From NCBI GenBank assembly GCA_012523385.1, contig JAAYIO010000119.1, forward strand, positions 1 to 9,751: a stretch of 9,751 nt of DNA, written 5' to 3'. Positions 1-5,830 of the stretch are shown in pieces. This stretch comes from Methanomicrobiales archaeon. GTDB taxonomy: Archaea; Halobacteriota; Methanomicrobia; Methanomicrobiales; Methanomicrobiaceae. Under the pieces are notes generated by a model, which saw only the letters and a program-made list of their open reading frames with translations, was not told where the DNA came from and ran no database searches. Both the position numbers and the translations under genes were made by a program. Position 1 is the first letter of the stretch; the number at the start of each line of letters is the position of its first letter.

Positions 1-1436
1 AGATTGAGCTCATCTGCCGGGATATTTACGCCGGGTTTTCCTTTCCGCTCCATACGCTTATTCACACAGGTGCCGCCTGCTGCTTCAACAAGATTGGTTT
101 CAAACCGCTCGGCATTGAGCGCAAAAAGAGGATATCCCATTGAGTAGTAGACATCCGGGTGGCTTGTGGCACGAGCACTGCCTTCGGTAATGATGGTTAC
201 CCTTTCCTGAATGTGTGCAATAAGTGTTCGCCCCTCTTGTTCTTTGCCTGCACGGCGAGCAAGGTCTTCGATGAGTTCAATCCATGAACCAATCTGCTGA
301 ATGCGGTCATGCATGCCACGGATGAAATCCTCCCGAACAATCTCTCCGAGCACATCACCCAGTTCTTCGTCATCCCTTACTCCAAGGGTGACAAGGATAG
401 CATGGGCCATCTCAATCGCCCGTGTGGTGCGGTAGCCGCCGAGCATACCAAATTCAGTATACTGTTCCTCGGTTATTGGGCCCCTGATAGGTGTCTGCCA
501 CCCGCAGGTGCATCTCCCCTCATCCTGAACAGAGACTACTCTGCATCCCATTGGGCCATAAAATTCCCGTGCAATGACGGTTTTCCCACACTCAGGACAG
601 ATGGTGTTGAGATACTCTGTTCCGGGTGAGTTGAAGAGATACACATGATTTAAAACCGCTCTGATGCGATCAGAGATGCCCTCAGATGCAGCAATCGTTG
701 GTTCAAGATTGGGTGCTGCCTCTCCAAACGGCACAAACCGCATCACCTGAAATGGGATGTCCGGGGATACCGCGGCCACTCGTTTTGCGGCATTTAGGAT
801 CTCGTCATCCGCCCCATTGATGTACATCGCTGAGACTTCCACATGCACCCCACCATCATGCAGGATCTTGATGTTGCGGTATACCGGTTCTGAGGACGCA
901 GCACCACATTCACGGTAGCGTTCATCGGAAAAGCCTTTCAGACCGATATTGACAAAGTCAAGATACGGCATAAGTCCCCGTATGGCTGATTCCGTGAAAT
1001 ACCCGTTTGTCGAGCACCCAACATATAGGCCAGCCTTTTTTGCTTTCTGTGCAAGAACGAGGAACGAATAGTAGGAAACGGTCGGATCGTTCAGACAAAA
1101 GACAATACCTACGCATTCCTGTTTTTTGGCACGTTGCACCACCATCTCAGGCGTTGCCGTCTGGAGGGCACCTGCAACTGCATCAGCAAGTGCCGTCAGC
1201 GTCTCTGAGACACACCCTTGACAGATAAAATTGCACCCAACCGTGCTCACCTGAAAGAACTTTGACTTTGGAGCAAAATGCACCATTGGCACCGTCTCGA
1301 TGGTGATGGGCAACATCGTCAGATAGGATTCGGGAAATCGCTCAACAATAATTCCATTCTGGTTGATGTACATCTTACACCGACCACTCTTTCCCTCCGC
1401 GATTTCACAGCCGGTTTCACATACTGTACATTTCAC
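1..1436 (-). CDS. Radical SAM protein fused to a periplasmic-binding-protein-like region (partial, 3' end beyond left edge)
   Basis: The frame is open from a GTG start to the window edge: 478 codons are visible and no stop is reached. Residues 1-20 carry C3, C6, C10 and C20, like the N-terminal cysteine knot of AmmeMemoRadiSam/PFL-activase-like proteins (COG1180). The [4Fe-4S]/SAM motif CNFICQGC (C68, C72, C75) follows, then the radical SAM barrel to about residue 270. A zinc-ribbon-like tail has C280, C283, C298, C309 and C311. From about residue 360 the sequence changes to a long helix (SWIELIEDLARRAGK) and a segment like the C-lobe of Fe/cobalamin-chelate binding proteins (VYYSMGYPLFAL, FETNLVEAAGG). 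There is no signal peptide, so it should be cytoplasmic. The GTG overlaps the upstream methyltransferase stop (GTGA) and has AGGAG 7 bases before it, which fixes the start and implies translational coupling. The radical SAM assignment is firm. The binding-protein domain is inferred by eye, and the substrate is unknown. Confidence 0.85.
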   Translation of the reverse strand, partial: MKCTVCETGCEIAEGKSGRCKMYINQNGIIVERFPESYLTMLPITIETVPMVHFAPKSKFFQVSTVGCNFICQGCVSETLTALADAVAGALQTATPEMVVQRAKKQECVGIVFCLNDPTVSYYSFLVLAQKAKKAGLYVGCSTNGYFTESAIRGLMPYLDFVNIGLKGFSDERYRECGAASSEPVYRNIKILHDGGVHVEVSAMYINGADDEILNAAKRVAAVSPDIPFQVMRFVPFGEAAPNLEPTIAASEGISDRIRAVLNHVYLFNSPGTEYLNTICPECGKTVIAREFYGPMGCRVVSVQDEGRCTCGWQTPIRGPITEEQYTEFGMLGGYRTTRAIEMAHAILVTLGVRDDEELGDVLGEIVREDFIRGMHDRIQQIGSWIELIEDLARRAGKEQEGRTLIAHIQERVTIITEGSARATSHPDVYYSMGYPLFALNAERFETNLVEAAGGTCVNKRMERKGKPGVNIPADELN

Positions 1437-2092
1437 GCCAATGCTCCTGATGTAGTCTTTGTGATCACAATCCAGAATCCTTCGTCCCCGAGGATCATCT
1501 CATACTTGGGAACACCAATATCATCGAGCATGGCACGAAACCGTTCAAGATTCTCCGGTGAGATATTTTTTTTATTAAACTCCTTCCAGTCCGGATTCTT
1601 TTTGATCATGGCAGCAGATATCTCATCCCTTAACTGTGCGTTGCCGAATCCGCCACCGATATAGGTTTTTCCACCTGTTTTCAAAATCCTATATATTTCC
1701 CGAAATGCCGTGTGAATATCATCCCAGAAAAAGATGGATCCTCTGCTGATAATGAGATCCGTGGAGTCGTCATCGAGCGGAATCGCATGCACATCACTAT
1801 GCAGCAGATTAATGCGCTCAGATAATCCTGCTTCATTGATATTGCGCATGGCCGCTTCACGCATATCATCTGAAAAGTCCAGTGCAATGACCGAAAGGTC
1901 TGATTGGCGTGCAATCGCTATCGCAAGTGAGGCAGGTCCGCTACCAAGGTCAACGCAGGTGCCTGACGTAATCCCAAATCTTTGTACAATATTTTCAGCA
2001 ATGACCGGATATACCGGTGCAAAGAGTGTCTTTGCGATTTCATCCATGTTGCTGGCCCCTTCCTTTCCAAATTTTTTCTTTGTATCAGACAT
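1433..2092 (-). CDS. Class I SAM-dependent methyltransferase (UbiE/Methyltransf_11-like)
   Basis: A 219-residue Rossmann-fold methyltransferase. Motif I is VDLGSGPAS (residues 47-55), the acidic residue ending strand 2 is D72 in ALDFS, and the post-II/motif III region is SDVHAIPLDDDSTDLII (99-115). The RILKTGG helix-turn (135-141) is typical of small-molecule methyltransferases. The N-terminus (to about residue 40) is helical and probably caps the substrate pocket. The start is ATG with AGGA 8 bases upstream. Its last codons provide the ribosome site and a 4-base overlap for the radical SAM gene downstream, so the two proteins probably act on the same substrate or pathway. The substrate cannot be read from the sequence; a cofactor, lipid or metal-chelating small molecule is an inference from the partner. 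Possible regulation by the inverted repeat and structured leader upstream is listed separately. Confidence 0.88.
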   Translation of the reverse strand: MSDTKKKFGKEGASNMDEIAKTLFAPVYPVIAENIVQRFGITSGTCVDLGSGPASLAIAIARQSDLSVIALDFSDDMREAAMRNINEAGLSERINLLHSDVHAIPLDDDSTDLIISRGSIFFWDDIHTAFREIYRILKTGGKTYIGGGFGNAQLRDEISAAMIKKNPDWKEFNKKNISPENLERFRAMLDDIGVPKYEMILGDEGFWIVITKTTSGALA

Positions 2093-2125
2093 AAGAATAA
2101 TCCTGTTCTTGCTTTATTCTCGTTC

Positions 2126-2164
2126 AGGAATGTGAATCATAGATCACTTGAGATTAACATTCCT
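2126..2164. promoter_or_regulatory. Inverted repeat upstream of the methyltransferase (candidate operator)
   Basis: Arms AGGAATGTGAATC (2126-2138) and GATTAACATTCCT (2152-2164) are complementary at 12 of 13 positions, with a 13-base spacer. The repeat lies 34-72 bases upstream of the methyltransferase ATG. It covers the transcription start expected from the TATA-like sequence just upstream, which is where archaeal repressors usually bind. It could instead form a hairpin in the 5' leader. No regulator is identified. Confidence 0.5.
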
Positions 2165-2175
2165 TCCAGATAAAT

Positions 2176-2193
2176 CATATATTGTTTAATAAA
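2176..2193 (-). promoter_or_regulatory. TATA-like promoter element of the methyltransferase/radical SAM operon
   Basis: On the minus strand this AT-rich stretch reads TTTATTAAACAATATAT and contains two overlapping TATA-like boxes. A start about 25 bases downstream would fall near 2154-2163, inside the inverted repeat, leaving a leader of 60-70 bases. This is assigned by pattern and spacing only. Confidence 0.4.
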
Positions 2194-2234
2194 GGCATAC
2201 ACATGACGATTTAATCAACTATAATCAAGAAAAT

Positions 2235-2297
2235 GAGACCTTCCCGTCTAATCTCACACAAACCTTTACCAAAAACCGTCTGTTGGCTGACGGTCTC
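2235..2297 (-). ncRNA. Structured leader or small-RNA candidate with two competing stems
   Basis: Read on the minus strand, the 5' arm GAGACCGTC (2289-2297) can pair in two exclusive ways. The near partner GACGGTTTTT (2271-2280) gives a hairpin with an 8-base loop followed by T residues, like a terminator. The far partner GACGG/GGTCTC (2235-2248) gives a longer enclosing stem: GAGACC pairs perfectly with GGTCTC, and GTC pairs with GAC across a 5-base bulge. It is followed by ATTTTCTT. A TATA-like box at 2336-2343 would start transcription just before this block. It could be a regulatory leader of the methyltransferase operon, a small RNA of about 80 bases, or extra 3' structure of the pilin mRNA. 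No known riboswitch family is recognised. Confidence 0.35.
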
Positions 2298-2330
2298 GTA
2301 ACTTGAGTATAGATTTCGAGAATCTGGGTG

Positions 2331-2345
2331 CTAAATTTATAATTT
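2331..2345 (-). promoter_or_regulatory. TATA-like box upstream of the structured leader
   Basis: The minus strand reads AAATTATAAATTTAG, a good archaeal TATA-like core (TTATAAAT). The expected start is near 2314, inside the imperfect palindrome GATTTCGAGAATC (2312-2324) and about 17 bases before the competing stems. This supports a transcript that begins with the structured block, but the evidence is sequence pattern only. Confidence 0.35.
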
Positions 2346-2392
2346 CACACTGAATCTAAGAAATGCCAGCATCATCTCGTTCATTCGAAATG

Positions 2393-2435
2393 CCCCGGAA
2401 GGGGTCTGAAATCAAAAAGTGCCAAAATATTTTGG
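2393..2435 (-). terminator. Probable transcription terminator of the pilin-like operon
   Basis: Beginning 9 bases after the stop codon of the last pilin-like gene is the perfect 14-base palindrome CCAAAATATTTTGG (2422-2435), followed on the minus strand by CAC and a T5 run (2414-2418). A second small hairpin, CCCC-TTCC-GGGG (2393-2404), lies further along. Archaeal termination depends mainly on the T tract. The position directly after the operon fits a terminator. Confidence 0.5.
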
Positions 2436-2443
2436 AATTATAT

Positions 2444-3268
2444 TCAGAGGATTTCTATTATATATTCTTTTATGATCAGTCGGTCAACGCTCAACCAATA
2501 GATATCCGAATTTTCAAAGGATGCCCTTAAAAATCCATTTTGCACAATATAAGGGCCCGTTAAATAGTTCTCCCATGCACGGGAATATTTATCATTCAGA
2601 CCATAATAATACTCAATTTTCACATTCTGTGCGATACCACCACCTTTTGTGTAATCTTGATCCTCAACATGAGGTGCGTCCAACATTCTCATCTGTATGG
2701 TCTCGATGCCTCCCAAGGTCATTTGACGTGTTGATTTAAGGGTTGTCATGAAGATGACAAGTGTCTTCTTTCCGTTAGTTTCATCATAAAACCAACGAGG
2801 GTCAGAGACCATGACTGAGCCATTCTGATCCAGTTGCCGTTTGACCACAGCACCATTGGTAACTGAGATCACTGCCGTGCCTTCATCAGAGACAAATTCC
2901 AGCGAACCGGGGTAATATATTCTACTCTCTGGACCTCCCGTCGATTTATTAAAGAATGTGATGTTGAAATATCCACCACCCTTGTTCTCTGCCTCCGTCG
3001 AATTGGTCACAAATATGCTACCACCCGAGACCCCCATGGTTGTGTCACGGTACGGCACATTGTTTCTGGTCAGAATTTTGATGTCACTTTGGAGGACAAT
3101 CATATTCTGTTCCATGATCTTCTCATCTGAACTGATTCTTGCATCTGCAAGCACCGGGTATCCATAGAGTGTCACAATTGATATTCCCAGTATTACAATC
3201 ATGAACACCAGAATAAATCCAATCGCTTCAGAAACCCCTGATTCATCTTTCCATATATCTGCCAACAT
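2444..3268 (-). CDS. Type IV pilin-like membrane-anchored surface protein (DUF7289-like)
   Basis: A 274-residue protein. The N-terminus has KDESG (7-11) followed by VSEAIGF and a hydrophobic helix to about residue 36, the layout of euryarchaeal pilins that begin V-S-x-x-I-G after the prepilin cleavage site. A segment rich in charged residues (about 40-70) follows, then a beta-rich domain with GGGSI/GGGYFNITFF-like turns. Sequons NST, NIT, NKS and NGS suggest an outside, N-glycosylated domain. It resembles haloarchaeal DUF7289 proteins in N-terminus and size (recalled, not searched). The ATG has AGGGGTG 9 bases upstream, inside the end of the preceding gene, and the gap between the genes is only 6 bases. 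It is the last gene of the operon. It may be a minor pilin or pilus-associated adhesin; which one cannot be told. Confidence 0.75.
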   Translation of the reverse strand: MLADIWKDESGVSEAIGFILVFMIVILGISIVTLYGYPVLADARISSDEKIMEQNMIVLQSDIKILTRNNVPYRDTTMGVSGGSIFVTNSTEAENKGGGYFNITFFNKSTGGPESRIYYPGSLEFVSDEGTAVISVTNGAVVKRQLDQNGSVMVSDPRWFYDETNGKKTLVIFMTTLKSTRQMTLGGIETIQMRMLDAPHVEDQDYTKGGGIAQNVKIEYYYGLNDKYSRAWENYLTGPYIVQNGFLRASFENSDIYWLSVDRLIIKEYIIEIL

Positions 3269-3274
3269 TGAAAT

Positions 3275-3724
3275 TTACACCCCTGAAGAGTCATAGGTAA
3301 TAAGGTTATATCCACTCCCGGTGGTTCTGCCCTTAACGCCTCTTGTGGCACCGATGCCCGATATTGCCACATCTGCGAAAACCGAACCGTCTGTTACTCT
3401 GATAAACTGATCGACCCCACTGACTCCATCATCCATTACCACCTCATATTCATCTCCTGCCACCGTATCCGGAAGGTAAAGCTGTGTCCGGATAGTTCCC
3501 TCACTTGGTGCAATGACGTAGAGATCCACTATCCGCACACTCACGCCGTTTCCTATATCTACATATGAGTGATATTTGAGTGTATTCGACGGACCTTCCA
3601 TCAGGGTCGCGTTCACAACAAACATCATGATGATAAACATCGTAACCAGCACTGTCGTGAGCGTGAGATACTCTGTCATCGTTGAGACGCCGTCATCATT
3701 CATGTTTCTGAACATCTTTTTCAT
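3275..3724 (-). CDS. Small type IV pilin-like protein
   Basis: A 149-residue protein. A short basic start (MKKMFRNM) is followed by NDDG (9-12) and then VSTMTEYLTLTTVLVTMFII, a helix from about residue 13 to 38 with Glu at the sixth position after the Gly, close to the +5 Glu of type IV pilins. The remaining 110 residues are predicted beta-rich (VSVRIVDLYVIAP, TQLYLP, DEYEVVMDDG) and small, as expected of a pilin head. One sequon (NAT, 38-40) is at the membrane boundary. The gene starts 5 bases after the previous stop, with an AGAGGT element formed by the end of the upstream gene. By size and simple head domain it could be the major subunit, but this is inference. I do not recognise a specific family beyond pilin-like. 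Confidence 0.75.
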   Translation of the reverse strand: MKKMFRNMNDDGVSTMTEYLTLTTVLVTMFIIMMFVVNATLMEGPSNTLKYHSYVDIGNGVSVRIVDLYVIAPSEGTIRTQLYLPDTVAGDEYEVVMDDGVSGVDQFIRVTDGSVFADVAISGIGATRGVKGRTTGSGYNLITYDSSGV

Positions 3725-3729
3725 TTCCC

Positions 3730-4170
3730 TTACCTCTGGATCTTCTCGGGTAACAGCAGGTTTTCATTGTATTTGGTGATGCCATTATTGTAATAGATGT
3801 TAATCTGGTGATAGGTATATTCAATATCCTTGTACGTGCCGTTTTCATGCCAGTAATTTCCGTTATTTAATGGGTCAATGCCAAAACCTGCTATCGCGTT
3901 ATTCCGCGACATCGAGAGCAGTGCAATGTCTTCACGGAAACGTTTCTGAAGAGTGAGACGATTAGTATCGTCCGGTAGCGTACTCGTCATTGAAACCAGT
4001 TTGCCCCGCAAGTCCTGCACCTCATTTTTTGGGAATTCAATCACCGACTCAGCGGTCGTCTGACCGACAAGCGGTGCCTGGCTGATCACAATGGCGAGCA
4101 TGAACATGCCGATTGCCACAAGAAAACCCATCATCACGATCCATTGTCCTTCGTCGTTTAGCGTCTCCAT
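3730..4170 (-). CDS. Small type IV pilin-like protein (DUF7261-like)
   Basis: A 146-residue protein with LNDEGQ (4-9) directly before a hydrophobic helix (about 10-30, WIVMMGFLVAIGMFMLAIVI). The rest is largely helical and polar, with a Met/Arg/Leu-rich centre (TLQKRFREDIALLSM). Cleavage DEG|Q would match the class III (archaellin/pilin-type) signal rule with Gln at +1, but the usual Glu near +5 is absent (Met). The layout matches haloarchaeal DUF7261 proteins of pilin-like gene sets (recalled). The ATG overlaps the preceding gene by 13 bases and is preceded by GGAGGTG with a 5-base spacer inside that gene, so the start is well supported and coupled. Function is probably a minor pilin or assembly component. 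Confidence 0.72.
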   Translation of the reverse strand: METLNDEGQWIVMMGFLVAIGMFMLAIVISQAPLVGQTTAESVIEFPKNEVQDLRGKLVSMTSTLPDDTNRLTLQKRFREDIALLSMSRNNAIAGFGIDPLNNGNYWHENGTYKDIEYTYHQINIYYNNGITKYNENLLLPEKIQR

Positions 4171-4715
4171 ATGAGCACCTCCAGAAGAACCAGCTGTTTT
4201 TCGTTATCATATTCACTGGCTCCATATCCGGTTGGACTGCGGGGCAACCACACGTAGCGGGTCACGCTGATGGCAGGTTCACGGGTCAGCAGACTCACTT
4301 CACTATTGGGAGAACTACTGAAAAGATATGACTGAACCTTTTCCACACCCCCATGCGTCACTCTATGATAGATCGTTGCATTGTACTCAAGACTATCAAC
4401 AATATCAGTGGTTCCTGTCCCCAATGACAAATAATGGGGAAATGAATGAACAAATTCGGTATCCGGATTTATCTTGCTTTTGTTCAGAATCATCAATGCA
4501 AGCGGACTTGCAGACAAAGGAGCCATCTCTCCTGGGGTATCCATCATCAGCAGGGCATCATACCCCAGCTGCTGTATTTGCATATCCGATATATGGGCAT
4601 CCCCCGGAGTATACACAATGCCGGAATTAAAGATAGTAAACGCCGTCACGAGCATGATTATTCCTGCAGTGACGCCCTCAATTGTATAGAGCTGCCCCTC
4701 GTCATTCATTACCAT
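4158..4715 (-). CDS. Type IV pilin-like protein (DUF7288-like)
   Basis: A 185-residue protein beginning MVMNDEGQLYTIEG. The DEGQ (5-8) precedes a hydrophobic helix (about 13-33). If cleaved after Gly7, Gln is +1 and Glu13 is +6, close to the pilin +5 Glu. The outside part starts with a Gly/Asp-rich turn and a helix (DMQIQQLGYDALLMMDTPG) and holds one sequon (NAT). This start closely recalls haloarchaeal DUF7288 proteins (GQ-x-x-T-x-E then helix), from memory. The upstream ATG is preferred to the second one (two codons later) because GGAGGTG lies 5 bases before it. It overlaps the preceding gene by 7 bases. Its own C-terminus EVLIWRR is shaped by the ribosome site and start of the next gene. 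Confidence 0.73.
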   Translation of the reverse strand: MVMNDEGQLYTIEGVTAGIIMLVTAFTIFNSGIVYTPGDAHISDMQIQQLGYDALLMMDTPGEMAPLSASPLALMILNKSKINPDTEFVHSFPHYLSLGTGTTDIVDSLEYNATIYHRVTHGGVEKVQSYLFSSSPNSEVSLLTREPAISVTRYVWLPRSPTGYGASEYDNEKQLVLLEVLIWRR

Positions 4716-5830
4716 ATCGCCACCTCCATCACGGCGTCCTTAAGTTCAGGTTGTGTCACATTGATTGGATTGTAGTCATATTGGTGCATTCCAGTTAGGT
4801 ACGTATGATTGGAAAGGACACCACTAAACTCATAGGAGAATGAGAAATTTACATTTAGGGAACTCGTGATTTCATTTGAAAAATCCAATGGGGGGTACAG
4901 AACCATTACTATCTCCGAGTTTCTGACTTTCCCATCATAACCGTCTAAGTTTGCCGGATACTGTGTACCATTAATTGTAAGGGAATAGGTGTCATTGTCA
5001 AACGCCCCCGAACCCAGAAGAGGAATCGAAACACCACCACCAACCGGCTTGTAAATCTCTACCTTAGTGAGGGTAAAATTATCCTCGATGATGTCTGGAC
5101 CTATGTGAGAATACATATTTGATAGAATAATCCTGAGTTGTTCTGACTGGGGATCAATCCGGTATGCAGGATTCACAGACCGGTTTATGAGAACTTCATA
5201 GGGAATATGGACTGAAAAATTCGCAGATACCGTTTTGTCGCTCGCGTTAAGTTCTTCGGAATATTTCGGTGATGGATAGACGGGGAAAATAATTTCAGCA
5301 ACTGAAGGCTCCTTCACCTTGACCAGACGGCGCATATATCCATACTGGAATTCTGGCACCGGATCTCCACCTGCCGCATAATATATCTCACTTTCTCCAT
5401 CCACCTTTAGGGAGATATTATAGAGATACGTGAGGTCACCAAAGATAACCTTCTTACGGTAATCATCCGCAGTGAACCTGAAATCAGGATTATTATTAAA
5501 GAATTTATCGACCTTTCCCCGCGACAGAATATTGGGGGTATCCTTGGATACCGCAAGGCCCAGACGCTGGATGTCGTCTTTATACTCTATATTAATCAAA
5601 TTCCATGGCGGATTATCCGGTGCACCCGGATCCTCAACCAGAATAACTGATGTCCGGTAGGCAACGGCATCATAATCAATATTCTCACTCTGAAGTCCGG
5701 CAAGAATCCCCGGAACAAGTGATATCACCATGACCAGTGCCAGAATAAAAATAGTGAACCCAGCGAGAAAATCGATTGAGAGGATGGCATGCTCATCAGA
5801 TATCTCTGGTATCAGTTTTATGGTATCCAC
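4709..5830 (-). CDS. Large pilin-like surface protein, sequon-rich (DUF7287-like N-terminus)
   Basis: A 373-residue protein, the largest of the set. After MDTIKLIPEI comes SDEHAILSIDF (11-21) and a hydrophobic helix to about residue 43. Asp20 sits where the other members have Glu, but the position of the pre-cleavage Gly is His14. Archaeal prepilin peptidases prefer Gly there, so processing may be poor or absent. The long outside region is beta-rich and has ten N-glycosylation sequons (NIS, NAS, NFS twice, NRS, NFT, NDT, NGT, NHT, NVT), pointing to a heavily glycosylated tip or adhesin-like subunit. The start is GTG, overlaps the lipoprotein gene by 13 bases, and has AGGGGA abutting it with no proper spacer. 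No other in-frame start fits, so re-initiation after the upstream stop is likely. Function is inferred from context. Confidence 0.72.
   Translation of the reverse strand: MDTIKLIPEISDEHAILSIDFLAGFTIFILALVMVISLVPGILAGLQSENIDYDAVAYRTSVILVEDPGAPDNPPWNLINIEYKDDIQRLGLAVSKDTPNILSRGKVDKFFNNNPDFRFTADDYRKKVIFGDLTYLYNISLKVDGESEIYYAAGGDPVPEFQYGYMRRLVKVKEPSVAEIIFPVYPSPKYSEELNASDKTVSANFSVHIPYEVLINRSVNPAYRIDPQSEQLRIILSNMYSHIGPDIIEDNFTLTKVEIYKPVGGGVSIPLLGSGAFDNDTYSLTINGTQYPANLDGYDGKVRNSEIVMVLYPPLDFSNEITSSLNVNFSFSYEFSGVLSNHTYLTGMHQYDYNPINVTQPELKDAVMEVAIW

Noticed and set aside
309..629. Plus-strand open frame of 106 codons
   Set aside because: It lies wholly inside the minus-strand radical SAM gene, has no ribosome site and shows no recognisable motif, so it is a shadow frame.
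2359..2393. Short direct repeat GGCATTTC (minus strand) in the intergenic gap
   Set aside because: Two 8-base copies in AT-rich sequence can arise by chance, and they align with no promoter or gene feature.
4328..4775. Overlapping plus-strand open frames opposite the pilin-like genes
   Set aside because: They are antisense to a well-supported gene chain with overlaps and ribosome sites; composition and lack of motifs argue against coding.
2444..5830. Archaellin (flaB/arlB) operon
   Set aside because: No KGQ-type archaellin N-terminus is present and no fla/arl accessory genes are near. The proteins differ from one another in size and head domain, which fits minor pilins better than archaellins.
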